Notes under the pieces: model-generated | Told to the model about the DNA's origin: nothing | The model's input: only the letters and a program-made list of their open reading frames with translations | The model's database searches: none | In this document: piece after piece, positions 1 to 8,990 of the stretch | Layout: each line of letters starts with the position of its first letter | How positions within the stretch are numbered: position 1 is the stretch's first letter | NCBI GenBank assembly: GCA_038757905.1 | Contig: JBCDGG010000128.1 | Span: 1 to 16,038, forward strand | Reading direction: 5' to 3' | DNA: 16,038 nt | DNA from: HLUCCA09 sp038757905 | GTDB lineage: Bacteria > Pseudomonadota > Alphaproteobacteria > Rhodobacterales > Rhodobacteraceae | Translations under genes and position numbers: made by a program

Positions 1-2450
1 GATTTGGTCGGCCTGGCCTCGCTCACGGGGTTCGAGATCGTGACGGTGCGGTTCAACACATCGGTCAGCATGACCGCCGAACAGCACAACGGCTTCACGT
101 CGTTCACCAACGCCCCGAGCCAGACTGTTACGATTTCGTCGGGGACGGCCAACGTTACCGGCGACGCCTTCATCGAAAACTACGTGATCGGAACCAGCTA
201 CCTCGGCGATTTCACCCTGGGGGCGGCCAACCAGAACATCACCGGTGCGAGCGGCGACGCGAACACGATCCGCATCGGCTCGCTCACCGCGACCGGCACA
301 ATCGACGGCAGAACCGGCACGGACACCCTTGTCATGGGCGATGGCAGCAGCATTGCCGCCGCCACCGTCATCGGGATGGAAAACCTGCGCCTGAGCAACA
401 ATGCCAGCGTCACGATGACGGAGGCTCAGCACGATGCCTTCGCCGCCGGGACCGTCACGGCATCGGCGAACGAACAGATCACGATCTCTGCCGCAACCGA
501 CGGGTTCTCGGCCCTGGCCCAGATCGAGACCTATGTGCTGGGTGCCGCCAACACCGTGTCGCTGGGCGCCGCGGCCGGCAACCTGACCCAGAGCATTGCC
601 GGCAGCACCGGCGACGACAAACTCACCTTCGGGAACGCCGCCTATACCGGCACGTTGAATGGCGGCGGCGGCACCTCGGACACGGTCGTGCTCAACGACG
701 GCACGGACCTCTCCGGCGCGACCCTGTCCAACTTCGAAAACCTGAGCATGTCGGACGGGGCAACGGCGACATTGGCGGCGGCGCAGTTCGGCGCCTTTCA
801 GGGCGGCACGATCGCCGCCACCGGCACCCAGACCCTCACCGTGACCGGAGACGGCGACTTTACCACGCTTGCCGGGATCGAAACCTACCTTATCAGGGAC
901 GACACCACCAATACGCGGACCATTACGCTCGGCGGGGATCATGCGGTGGTCGACGCCGACTTGCCGGCCGATATCATCACCTTCAATGTGGGCACACTGA
1001 CCTTCACAGGATTGCTGGCGGGCCGCGGCCTGACGGACGTTGTGCAACTCGGCAATGGGGCCGACATTTCAAGCGCGACGCTGTCCAGTGTGGAGAATGT
1101 CACGATCGACGCCGGGGCGACTGTCTCCATGTCGGAGGCGCAGCACGATGCCTTCCGGACGATCACGGCAACGGGGACGAACGGGATCGTCATCGCCTCC
1201 GCCACGGACGGGTTCACGACCGACGAGACTGTGGAAAGCTACACCCTCGGCGTGGCGAACGAGGTCACACTGGGCACGAGCGCGGGGCATCTCTCGCAGG
1301 ACGTCACCGGCAGTTCCGGCAACGACACGCTGACGCTCGGCGCCGCGGCCTATACCGGCAGCCTGGACGGGGCTGGCGGGTCCGGCGACACGCTGGTGCT
1401 TGTCGACGGATCGGACATTTCGGGCGCGACGGTGTCCGCGTTCGAGAACCTGACCATCGCCGCCGACGCCACTGTGACGATGAATGCCGACCAACTCGCC
1501 CAGTTCACCGGCACGATCACGGCCCCTGGCGCCGAAACTGTGACGGTTATAGGCGATGGCGACTTCGTCACCCTTGCCAATATCGAGACCTTCAACGTCA
1601 CCGGAGACGAAACGGACGACGCACGCACCATCACGATTGCACAGGCAGACGTCGACGTGGCGGCCACCGCCACGAGCGACGCCGTCGTCTTCGACACAGG
1701 AGCGCTGACCTACACCGGAACCATCACCGGCGAGGGCTCGGTCAACGACACGGTTCTCATTCACGACGGCGGGGACATCTCCGGTGCGACGCTGAGCAAC
1801 ATCGAGGTCCTGTGGCTCGACGACGATGCCAGCGCGACGGTTTCGGCGGGCCAATACGCCCAGATCCAGAACGAGGCGATCACGGCGAACGGGACCGAAA
1901 CCCTCAACATCGTGGGCGACGGCGACGTGACCCTCTCGGGTGACACCGTCGAAACCTATACGTTCGGAGACGACAGCACGGACGCACGGACCGTCGCGAT
2001 CTCTGCGCCCAACAGCGCGAACATTTCAGCGACCGAAGCGACGGACGCCATCACCTTTGCCCTCAACGGTGGAAGCGCGTTCACCGGCAGCTTCACAGCC
2101 GACGGGACAACCGCCAACATCGTGCAGATCGGTGCGACCGGGGCGAGCATCGCGGGCGGCACGCTTAGCGGGTTCACCAACCTCTCGACGGTGGGCACGC
2201 TAGCGCTGACCACGAGCCAGGCCAATGCCTTCACCGGGACGATCACCGCTGCAGGCGCCGCCGATACGCTCGCCTTCGCTTCGACGGGCACGCTCGCGGG
2301 CACCAACCTCGGCGCCATTGAGACCTTTTCCACCGTGTCCGGCGGCGCAGAGACGATCACGCTGTCGGCGGCGAGTGCGGACGGCAAGTCGCTGGTCGCG
2401 GCCGATGCCGGCAGCGACGCCTTCGTCGCGACGGGCTCCGCCGGTGCGCA
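1..2450 (+). repeat. Tandem ~120-residue coding repeats (about seven, first partial, last degenerate)
   Basis: Equivalent repeat positions (the segment resembling DTLVLxDGxDISGAT) fall near bases 313, 676, 1024, 1384, 1744 and 2113, giving periods of 348-369 bases. The first 312 bases are the tail of an earlier copy. Copies near 313 and 1024 resemble each other most (EAQHDAF, TDGF, AAAYTGxL). Copies near 676, 1384 and 1744 share a second pattern (GDGDFxTLAxIET, then a TRTIT or ARTI stretch). The copy from 2113 is more divergent and leads into the RTX block. Confidence 0.8.
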
Positions 2451-5400
2451 GGCGGTCACCGGCTCGGCCGGCGGCGACACGCTCGACGGGGGCGCCGGAA
2501 ACGACACCCTTGCCGGGGGCGCTGGGTCGGACAGCCTGATCGGGGGCGTGGGCGACGATGCGTTCCGGGGCTCCGCCACAGACCTCAACGGCGATACGAT
2601 TTCCGATCTCTCGGTCGGTGACGTCATCGTCCTCACCGGCGCCAATCTCACCGACGCCAACGTCCGGTTCAACGGATCGAACGACGCGCTTGAGATCGAC
2701 ACGGACGCGACGGATTTTGCCGCCCCCGAGGTGACGATCGGGCTCTCGAACGCCGCCGGTGCCAACTTGATCCAGTCCGTCAGCAACGACGGCGCGGGCA
2801 CTACCACGATCTCGTTCGTGCCCGCCGACACCTCCCCCGTCCTGAACGGGCTGGGCGGTGCGGCCGCCTATACCGAGGATGGCGACGCCGTCACGCTCGA
2901 CAGCGATGTCACGGTGTCCGACGCCGAACTCGACGCGCTCGACGCAGGCGCGGGCAACTATAGCGGCGCGACGCTCACCCTATCCCGCAATGGCGGCGCC
3001 GATGCGACCGACATCTTCGGCAGCACCGGGCTTCTGGGTGAGCTGATCGAAGGCCAGAACCTTATCTACGATGGCACGATCCTCGGAACGGTGACGACGA
3101 ACAGCGCCGGTACGCTGCTCCTGACATTCAGCGACGCAAGCGCCACGCCCACGACGGCTTTGGTCGGCAGCGTGATGCAGAGCCTCACCTATGCCAATCG
3201 CTCCGACACGCCCGATCCGAGCGTCGTCCTCAACTGGGTGTTCAACGACGGGACGTCCGACAGCGCCGTCGAAACGGTGACCGTGGCGGTCACGGCGTCC
3301 AATGACGTGCCCGTGCTGGCCGGTTCCCCACCCGGCCCCACGATCGACGACACGGCGGTCGCCACCCCCTTTACCGGACTGACCTACACGGACCCGGAGG
3401 GCGACGGTGGCACGATTACCATCACCTACGCCGCTGCGAACGGCAGCCTCAGCGGCACCGGCCTGAGCGGGTCGGCCGGCGCTTACACGCTGTCGGGCGC
3501 CACGGAAGCGGAACTCACGAGCCGCCTCCAGGCGCTCGTCTTCGATCCGGCAGAGAACCAGGCCGCGCCGGGCAGCGCCACCACGACCGAGTTCGTGCTG
3601 ACGCCGAACGATGGCACGGAGGATGGCAACGCCTTCACGTCCGCCGATGTCACCGCGACCTCCGTCAACGATGTGCCCGATCTGGGCGGGTTCGCATCCG
3701 GCCAGGCCGTGGATGAGAGTGCGACCCTGTCGCCCTTCTCCGGCGCCACCATCGCCGATCCGGATACCGGCCAAACCCTCGACACGAGCGTCACGCTGGA
3801 CGATGGCGCGAAGGGCAGCTTCACGGCGGCCTCGCTCACGGCGTCGGGGTTCGTGGATGCAGGCAACGGGGTCTACACGCTGTCCGGCGCATCGGCCGCC
3901 GCAACGCAAGCGGCACTGCGCGCGCTCGTCTTCGACCCGTCCGACAACCGCGTCACGCCGGGGAGCACGGAAACCACCACCTTCACGGTCCAGGTCGACG
4001 ACGGCGCTGCCCCGCCCGTGTCGAACGACGTGACGACGGTGGTTTCCACCGCCGTGAACACCGCGCCGGCAATCGCAGGGACTGCGGGCGATCAGGCTAT
4101 CACCGACAAGGAGACGGTGCAGCCCTTCGCCGTCGTCACGATCACGGATAGCAACATCGGGCAGGTGTTCAGCGCGACGGTCACGCTCGACGATGCCGCG
4201 AAAGGCACGTTCACGGCGGCCTCGCTCACCGCGAGCGGCTTTGCCGACACCGGCAACGGCACATGGTCGATCACGGGCCTGACAAGCGCCGCCGAGGTGC
4301 AGCAGGCGCTTCGGGCGCTCGTCTTCGCGCCCGTGGAGGATCGGATCGCCCCCGGCGCCGACGAGGCCGCAACGCTGACCCTGGAGGTAAGCGACGGGAC
4401 GGCAACAACCCCGGACGCAGAGACGCGCATCACCGTCAGCCCGGTGAACGACCCCGCCCAGATCGCCGGGGATACGGCCGGAGCCATCGGCGAAGACGCC
4501 GATCCCAACGTGGTCACCGGAACCCTGACGGCGACCGACCCCGACGGGCCCGACGACAGGTTCGTCGCGGTCGAGACGCCAACGGCAACGGACGCAGGGC
4601 TCGGCAGCTACACGATGTCGGCGGGCGGGGATTGGGTCTTCACGCTCGACAGGGCGGCCGCGCAGCGACTCGCCGCCGGCGAAAACGTCGAGGACAGTTT
4701 CATCGTCACCGCCGCTGACGGCACGCCGCAAACCATCCGCATCGACATCGAAGGTGCCAACGATTCGCCGCGCTTTACGCGCCCGCTCTCCGAGACTTTC
4801 GCGGCCGATGGCAGCACGGTGCGCCTGTCGCTCCTCGACGGCGCACGGGATCCGGACGGGGACCCGCTGACGATCTCCGACCTGTCCATCGTGTCGGACC
4901 GGCGCGGCGAAGTGCGCTTCTCTCTGACCGGGGACGGCACGCTGCTCATCGACACGAGCCTGTTCCAGAACCTCTCGGCAGGCGAGGAGGAGGTGCTGAC
5001 GCTCTCCTACGCGCTGTCGGATGGCGCGCGCACGATCGATGCGGGCCGGAGCATTGTCATCGGCGGCGCGAACCGAGCGCCTGTCGCCGAGGACGATCAG
5101 TTCCTCCTGAGCGGAAGCTCCGGAGCCCTGATCGGCAACCTCTTCGCGCAAAACGGCGGCGCGAGTGATCGGGACCCGGACGGAGATCCCCTGCGCATCG
5201 TGGCGCTCGCCGGCACCGCCGTGCCGGCAGAGGGGATTGTGACGGTCGAGCTTTCCTCCGGCGACACCGTCGACGTGGCCGCTGACGGGCGGTTCGTTCT
5301 CAACCCGGGCGCCAGCGCCGGGGAAGACGGCCGCGCAGTCGTCTTCAGCTACAGCATCGTGGACGATACCGGCCTGAGCGACAGCGCGACCGTGACCATC

Positions 5401-6282
5401 GACATCGCACCGGATCCAACCGACGCCTCTGGCGGAAGCTGGCAGTTCGGGACGGATGACCTGCAGCGCGATGCAACGATCGAAGACTTCACGCCGGGCG
5501 GGAGCGTCGAGTTCGATCTTCCGGCCGGCGGTATCGACAACGTGCAGATCATGCGGTCGGACACCGGCTTCGTCATCGAGATCGACACCGATGACGATGG
5601 CCAGCCCGACGGCTCGATCTCCATCGAGAGTGCGGTCGACGGCGGCGGTTTCCTGGTGTCCACCCGAGGCGCGGGCCCGGAGGCGCGCGTCGTGCTGGAC
5701 TTCGCCGTTGAGGCGCCGGATCTCGTGGAAACGCAGGCCCTGCCGGACGACGCCGTCAACGGCATCACAAGCACGGCCTACCTGACGGGCGAAGGAGACA
5801 AGGCGCCGGTTCTCACCTTCGAGGAGAGCACGGCGGCGCTCAGCAGCGCGATCGGCACCTACGTGGTCGCGGCCGACGGCACGATTGAAGATGTCCGGAT
5901 CATCTTCGGCAACACGAACGCGACGGAAGAGGGGGCACGGGTCGCGCTCGATCCCCTCGGCGCGGGCGAATTGCTGGGCCTCTTCCTGATCTCCGGCGGC
6001 GCACCCCTCTCCGACGCGGCAACGCTCGCCTTCGTGCAGGACGATGGGACGACACGCGCGAATGCCTTCGACGATCTGGCGCCGACGCTCCTTGCGGATG
6101 GAGCGGAAGTGTCTTTCGACGTGTTCCATGCCTTCAGCGGCCTGAACGAAAACGGCGACCGCATGGTCTGGAGCGGCTATGATCCCGAAACGGGAGGCTT
6201 GACCATCGGCTTCGAGGACCTGCAGTTGGCGGCGTCCGACCGGGACTACAACGACGCCCTTATCGGGCTCGACTTCCTGTAA
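1..6282 (+). CDS. Giant RTX/Ig-like repeat protein with C-terminal DUF4114-type domain (5' end missing)
   Basis: The reading frame is open at base 1, so the start lies upstream; 2093 residues are visible before TAA. Approximate residue positions: 1-820, tandem ~120-residue beta repeats carrying motifs like DTLVLxDGxDISGAT and IETYxLG; 821-857, RTX nonapeptides (GGAGNDTLAGGAGSDSLIGG), which bind calcium in known family members; 940-1104, a cadherin-like module (YTEDGDAVTLDSDVTVSDAEL); 1105-1483, three ~125-residue repeats sharing FTAASLTASGF and LRALVFDP; 1484-1590, a VCBS-like repeat; 1591-1807, two Ig/cadherin-like modules with DPDGDPL; about 1862, an Asp-rich DTDDDGQPDGS loop; 1935-2093, a DUF4114-type domain ending in SDRDYNDALIGLDFL. 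I found no cysteine and only about six lysines, which fits an acidic, calcium-stabilised protein exported by type I secretion. Role in adhesion or biofilm is inferred. No secretion genes are in the window, and no transmembrane segment is visible. Confidence 0.92.
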   Translation, partial: DLVGLASLTGFEIVTVRFNTSVSMTAEQHNGFTSFTNAPSQTVTISSGTANVTGDAFIENYVIGTSYLGDFTLGAANQNITGASGDANTIRIGSLTATGTIDGRTGTDTLVMGDGSSIAAATVIGMENLRLSNNASVTMTEAQHDAFAAGTVTASANEQITISAATDGFSALAQIETYVLGAANTVSLGAAAGNLTQSIAGSTGDDKLTFGNAAYTGTLNGGGGTSDTVVLNDGTDLSGATLSNFENLSMSDGATATLAAAQFGAFQGGTIAATGTQTLTVTGDGDFTTLAGIETYLIRDDTTNTRTITLGGDHAVVDADLPADIITFNVGTLTFTGLLAGRGLTDVVQLGNGADISSATLSSVENVTIDAGATVSMSEAQHDAFRTITATGTNGIVIASATDGFTTDETVESYTLGVANEVTLGTSAGHLSQDVTGSSGNDTLTLGAAAYTGSLDGAGGSGDTLVLVDGSDISGATVSAFENLTIAADATVTMNADQLAQFTGTITAPGAETVTVIGDGDFVTLANIETFNVTGDETDDARTITIAQADVDVAATATSDAVVFDTGALTYTGTITGEGSVNDTVLIHDGGDISGATLSNIEVLWLDDDASATVSAGQYAQIQNEAITANGTETLNIVGDGDVTLSGDTVETYTFGDDSTDARTVAISAPNSANISATEATDAITFALNGGSAFTGSFTADGTTANIVQIGATGASIAGGTLSGFTNLSTVGTLALTTSQANAFTGTITAAGAADTLAFASTGTLAGTNLGAIETFSTVSGGAETITLSAASADGKSLVAADAGSDAFVATGSAGAQAVTGSAGGDTLDGGAGNDTLAGGAGSDSLIGGVGDDAFRGSATDLNGDTISDLSVGDVIVLTGANLTDANVRFNGSNDALEIDTDATDFAAPEVTIGLSNAAGANLIQSVSNDGAGTTTISFVPADTSPVLNGLGGAAAYTEDGDAVTLDSDVTVSDAELDALDAGAGNYSGATLTLSRNGGADATDIFGSTGLLGELIEGQNLIYDGTILGTVTTNSAGTLLLTFSDASATPTTALVGSVMQSLTYANRSDTPDPSVVLNWVFNDGTSDSAVETVTVAVTASNDVPVLAGSPPGPTIDDTAVATPFTGLTYTDPEGDGGTITITYAAANGSLSGTGLSGSAGAYTLSGATEAELTSRLQALVFDPAENQAAPGSATTTEFVLTPNDGTEDGNAFTSADVTATSVNDVPDLGGFASGQAVDESATLSPFSGATIADPDTGQTLDTSVTLDDGAKGSFTAASLTASGFVDAGNGVYTLSGASAAATQAALRALVFDPSDNRVTPGSTETTTFTVQVDDGAAPPVSNDVTTVVSTAVNTAPAIAGTAGDQAITDKETVQPFAVVTITDSNIGQVFSATVTLDDAAKGTFTAASLTASGFADTGNGTWSITGLTSAAEVQQALRALVFAPVEDRIAPGADEAATLTLEVSDGTATTPDAETRITVSPVNDPAQIAGDTAGAIGEDADPNVVTGTLTATDPDGPDDRFVAVETPTATDAGLGSYTMSAGGDWVFTLDRAAAQRLAAGENVEDSFIVTAADGTPQTIRIDIEGANDSPRFTRPLSETFAADGSTVRLSLLDGARDPDGDPLTISDLSIVSDRRGEVRFSLTGDGTLLIDTSLFQNLSAGEEEVLTLSYALSDGARTIDAGRSIVIGGANRAPVAEDDQFLLSGSSGALIGNLFAQNGGASDRDPDGDPLRIVALAGTAVPAEGIVTVELSSGDTVDVAADGRFVLNPGASAGEDGRAVVFSYSIVDDTGLSDSATVTIDIAPDPTDASGGSWQFGTDDLQRDATIEDFTPGGSVEFDLPAGGIDNVQIMRSDTGFVIEIDTDDDGQPDGSISIESAVDGGGFLVSTRGAGPEARVVLDFAVEAPDLVETQALPDDAVNGITSTAYLTGEGDKAPVLTFEESTAALSSAIGTYVVAADGTIEDVRIIFGNTNATEEGARVALDPLGAGELLGLFLISGGAPLSDAATLAFVQDDGTTRANAFDDLAPTLLADGAEVSFDVFHAFSGLNENGDRMVWSGYDPETGGLTIGFEDLQLAASDRDYNDALIGLDFL
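2461..2570 (+). other. RTX (hemolysin-type) calcium-binding nonapeptide block
   Basis: About four GGxGxDxLx-type nonapeptides lie in a row (GGDTLDGGAGNDTLAGGAGS, followed by DSLIGGVGDD). In known RTX proteins such repeats fold into a parallel beta roll when they bind calcium after export. Here the block sits in the middle of the protein, with more than 1200 residues after it, rather than close to the C-terminus. Confidence 0.85.
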
Positions 6283-6604
6283 GCCCGGGCCGGTATGGGT
6301 GCATGACCGCGAGAGACAGGGGGGCGACGCTTCGCGTAAACGGCAGAAGCACGTCCGGTGCAGGCCGGGCTTGAGCATCCGGCCGGGCCGCTGAAGTGCA
6401 GCGTAGTCCGCCCGGGCCACAGGTCAGCTCCAAGGGGGAGATCCGCCAGGACAGGAGCCGCCTCACCGCCGGGCCAGCCAAACCGCCTTTGGGCCCGGGC
6501 CGTTGAACCGGGTGGGCAGATCGGGCCGCTCCGCCCTATCAATCCCTCTGATTTCCGGCATTCTTGCGCCCGACGAGTCGAAAGCTGCGGCGGGAGATCC
6601 GAGA
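6283..6604. other. Intergenic region, 322 bp, no supported gene
   Basis: It lies between the giant protein and the LysE-family gene. Open frames here are extensions or shadows of the LysE gene or short ORFs without convincing ribosome binding sites. A modest hairpin is possible at 6363-6384 (GGCCGG, ten-base loop, CCGGCC), about 80 bases after the giant gene's stop, but it has no U-run. A good sigma70-type promoter for the downstream gene is not evident. The 14-mer CCGGTGCAGGCCGG at 6355-6368 recurs at 9193-9206. Confidence 0.5.
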
Positions 6605-7228
6605 ATGACCGTGGACACCTATCTTGCCTATCTGGCGGTCGTCGCCATCTTCTTCGCGACGCCACCCGGCCCGAGCCAGGTTCTGATGATATCGAACAGC
6701 CTCCGGCATGGCGTGCGCAGAAGCACCGCGACAATGGCCGGAGATTTGACGGCGAACGCGCTGCAGATGATGGCGGCGGGCTTTGGGCTTGCGGTGGTCA
6801 TCTCGCAATCCGCGACGGCCGTGGCGTTCATCAAGTGGGCCGGTGTCGCGTACCTGATCTATGTCGGCGTCAAAACCTTCCGGTCCGTCCCCGCCCCGCT
6901 CGACCGGGAAGAGCCGCGCGGGGCGCTGGGCCGGCGCCTCTACCTTCAGGGGTTCGTCACCTCGGCGTCGAACCCGAAGGCGGTTCTGTTCTTCGCCGCG
7001 CTCTTCCCGCAATTCATCGATCCCGCATCGCCGATCTGGCCGCAGCTTCTGATCCTGGGCGGGACATATCTGTTGGTGGACGGTGTCCTTCTCGTCCTGT
7101 GGGGCGCGGGGGCCGAGCGGGCCCTGCAACGGCTGCGCAGAAACGCGCGCCTGCTCAATCGGGTATCGGGCGGGATGATGATCGCGGCGGCGGGGCTGCT
7201 GGCGACCCGGTCGATGGACGTGCGCTGA
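6605..7228 (+). CDS. LysE/RhtB family amino-acid exporter-like membrane protein
   Basis: The product has 207 residues, the usual length of the LysE/RhtB family. Characterised members export amino acids such as lysine, threonine or homoserine across the inner membrane. Family features visible are the N-terminal hydrophobic helix followed by ATPPGPSQVLMIS (residues 18-30), the conserved Gly-rich helix 2, KWAGVAYLIYVGVKTF (77-92) and the central ASNPKAVLFFAALFPQF (121-137). Six hydrophobic helices are plausible. I chose the ATG at 6605 because GGGAGA lies 7-12 bases upstream and the protein then begins like its family; an in-frame TTG at 6503 would add 34 unfamiliar residues. The substrate cannot be told from sequence. 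It appears to be a single-gene unit, convergent with the S41 peptidase gene 56 bp away. Confidence 0.9.
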   Translation: MTVDTYLAYLAVVAIFFATPPGPSQVLMISNSLRHGVRRSTATMAGDLTANALQMMAAGFGLAVVISQSATAVAFIKWAGVAYLIYVGVKTFRSVPAPLDREEPRGALGRRLYLQGFVTSASNPKAVLFFAALFPQFIDPASPIWPQLLILGGTYLLVDGVLLVLWGAGAERALQRLRRNARLLNRVSGGMMIAAAGLLATRSMDVR

Positions 7229-7284
7229 AGCCGAGCCGGGGTGCCGCGGACCGCTAGAGCCATTTCCGCGTCCGTCTGGGGCGG

Positions 7285-8661
7285 CTAGGGGGCAAAACCT
7301 TCCTCCCGAAGGATGTGCCGGATCGCGCGCCGATGGCTGGCGACCGGATCGGCGTCGAGGAACACGGGGATCTCCCGTTCGGGAGGGATGCCGGTGGCCT
7401 CCCAGTGGCGGCCATCGGCGTCGAGATAGACCTCGTTCGACAGGTGAAGCTGCCATCCGTTCGGCAGGCGCCTGGAAACGGCGTCTGACAAAGCGCCGCG
7501 CGTGGATTCCCCGACATGGGAAACATGGGGCTGCGTGCGTAGCGCAAGCGTCAGCACTTCGGCAGCGCTGACCGTCGCCTGACTGGTCAGGACGAAGACC
7601 CGACCAGCAAAGCGTGCCCCTGGATGGGGCTCGATCCTCACCCGGGTCTCAATCGGCCATCGGGCGTCCGCGGCGTACTTGGTGTAGGCAAGACCGGGCG
7701 CGTGCAGGAACCGGCGCGCAATTTCGCGCGCGATGAAGTCGCTTCCGCCCGCGTTCAGGCTGAGATCGAGGATGAGGGCCTCGGCCTCCCGCTCGGCAAG
7801 GAAGCCAAAGATCTCTTCCATCAGGGATTGGGTGACGGCGAGGTCTTCCCACGGTCCGGCCCCGTCGGGGGCAAACTCCCCCAGGCGGGCAAGGGCAAGA
7901 TATCCGACCCCTTCGGTGAGCATGCCGTACTGGATAAGACCGTTCCCGGCCATGTGTCCCTGGCCGCCAAGGATGTCCTGTCCGATGCTGTCGTACCAGA
8001 GCGCTTGGCGAAAGGCGGCGGCGGCAGCCTTCGGGTCCTCTCCCCGCGCCAAGGCGGCGGAGCGCAGGGTCTGAAGAACCTGGGCGCGATTGGGGGAGAA
8101 ACTGTGCCATGCGCCGTCGATCTCGGCGATCAGCGCCACATGAGCGTCGCGGATCGGGCGCATCAGCCCCGTCAGGTGCTCGAACAACGCCCGTTCGTCC
8201 ATCTCCGGGTCGAGGCGCGCGCGGGCATCTGCGACGCGCGCCGGCCAATCGACATCGTAGAGGTCGAAGAAAGGGTAGTTGGCCTCGAACGCGCCGACGG
8301 TAGCTTCGAAGACCGAAACCGGGTCAGCCGATGGATCGACGCCGCAGATCGCGGGCAGGGCGGGCAGCCGGATTGCGCCGATGCGATGAGGCTCCAGCGG
8401 AAAGCCCATGGTCACGCGTTGACCGTCGCCCGAGATGCGAAAGTCCGCGCCGGGAAGCAGGTCGTCGAGCGGGGCCCATTCGGAGGTTTCGGGAACGCAG
8501 TACTCCCCGCCGATGCCGAAGAGACGCGCGGATGCGTGCTCGACCTGCAGAACAAAACCGTAGCCGTCGGATTGCCAGACGCCGTTCAGGGCGGGCGAGC
8601 CCGCGGCACAGGGTGCTGCTGCGATGCAGAACAAAGACGTGGCCAGCATCAGATGCCTCAT
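7285..8661 (-). CDS. Exported S41-family (C-terminal-processing/tricorn-like) peptidase
   Basis: 458 residues. A Sec signal peptide covers residues 1 to about 21 (MRHLMLATSLFCIAAAPCAAG), so the enzyme should act in the periplasm or outside. Residues 24-106 form a small beta-rich N-terminal domain (LNGVWQSDGYGFVLQV). The peptidase region follows: MRPIRDAHVAL with His174, GVGYLALARL (251-260), ILDLSLNAGGSDFIA (297-311), TSQATVSAAEV with the likely nucleophile Ser365, GESTRGALSD with Glu385, and YLDADGRHWEATGIPPEREI near the end. These follow the order of the S41 fold. I see no clear PDZ domain. The ATG at 8661 has GGAG six bases upstream; longer in-frame starts would put arginine-rich sequence before the signal peptide. 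Its substrate is unknown. It may be co-transcribed with the small membrane protein gene that ends 53 bp upstream. Confidence 0.88.
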   Translation of the reverse strand: MRHLMLATSLFCIAAAPCAAGSPALNGVWQSDGYGFVLQVEHASARLFGIGGEYCVPETSEWAPLDDLLPGADFRISGDGQRVTMGFPLEPHRIGAIRLPALPAICGVDPSADPVSVFEATVGAFEANYPFFDLYDVDWPARVADARARLDPEMDERALFEHLTGLMRPIRDAHVALIAEIDGAWHSFSPNRAQVLQTLRSAALARGEDPKAAAAAFRQALWYDSIGQDILGGQGHMAGNGLIQYGMLTEGVGYLALARLGEFAPDGAGPWEDLAVTQSLMEEIFGFLAEREAEALILDLSLNAGGSDFIAREIARRFLHAPGLAYTKYAADARWPIETRVRIEPHPGARFAGRVFVLTSQATVSAAEVLTLALRTQPHVSHVGESTRGALSDAVSRRLPNGWQLHLSNEVYLDADGRHWEATGIPPEREIPVFLDADPVASHRRAIRHILREEGFAP

Positions 8662-8714
8662 TTCGATCTCCAGGACTACAAGCGGGCCCGGGGGCCCGCC
8701 TCGCGCGGCTTGCG

Positions 8715-8990
8715 TCAGGTGAACCCCGCACACAGGCGGCGATAGAGGGCCCGATAGGCGGACAGGGGGTGAGCGCGCCCAGCATCGGGGGCGCCTTCGG
8801 ACAATGTCGCACAGCGCCACCACCGTTCTTCGTGCGGAGCGGCGGAGAAGGGCGCCCCCTGGAGGGAGTGCAGAACCAGAAGCGCGAGGAGCCCAGTCAG
8901 CAGAAGCGCGTAGACCCGCGCAGGGATTCGTGTCCTGAGCTTGCGGCCGAACGGAATGCGCAACGGGTGGGGGAGGTCATCGCCGCGCAT
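8715..8990 (-). CDS. Small putative membrane protein (91 aa), unknown function
   Basis: I do not recognise a family. The product has a basic N-terminus (RIPFGRKLRTRIPAR), one strong hydrophobic helix at about residues 26-43 (VYALLLTGLLALLVLHSL), and a tail with a WWRC motif and several arginines. By the positive-inside rule the tail would face the periplasm. The ATG at 8990 has GAGGGG a few bases upstream; a GTG at 9002 would add four residues. Third codon positions are mostly G or C, as in the neighbours. The gene is on the same strand as the S41 peptidase and ends 53 bp before its start, so an operon is possible. The plus-strand frame across this region is arginine-rich and looks like a shadow. 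Confidence 0.5.
   Translation of the reverse strand: MRGDDLPHPLRIPFGRKLRTRIPARVYALLLTGLLALLVLHSLQGAPFSAAPHEERWWRCATLSEGAPDAGRAHPLSAYRALYRRLCAGFT

Noticed and set aside
2980..6420. A 1146-codon open frame on the minus strand opposite the giant protein gene
   Set aside because: It is rich in Arg, His and Gly with no domain pattern and lies opposite a clearly coding repeat gene. Long antisense frames are expected in GC-rich DNA, where stop codons are rare.
6283..6604. Possible terminator or mobile-element end after the giant gene
   Set aside because: Only short GC palindromes without a T-run, and no terminal inverted repeats or target duplications.
7624..8745. 373-codon plus-strand frame opposite the S41 peptidase
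   Set aside because: No known domain, no ribosome binding site, and it mirrors the codon pattern of the peptidase, which has a signal peptide and catalytic motifs.
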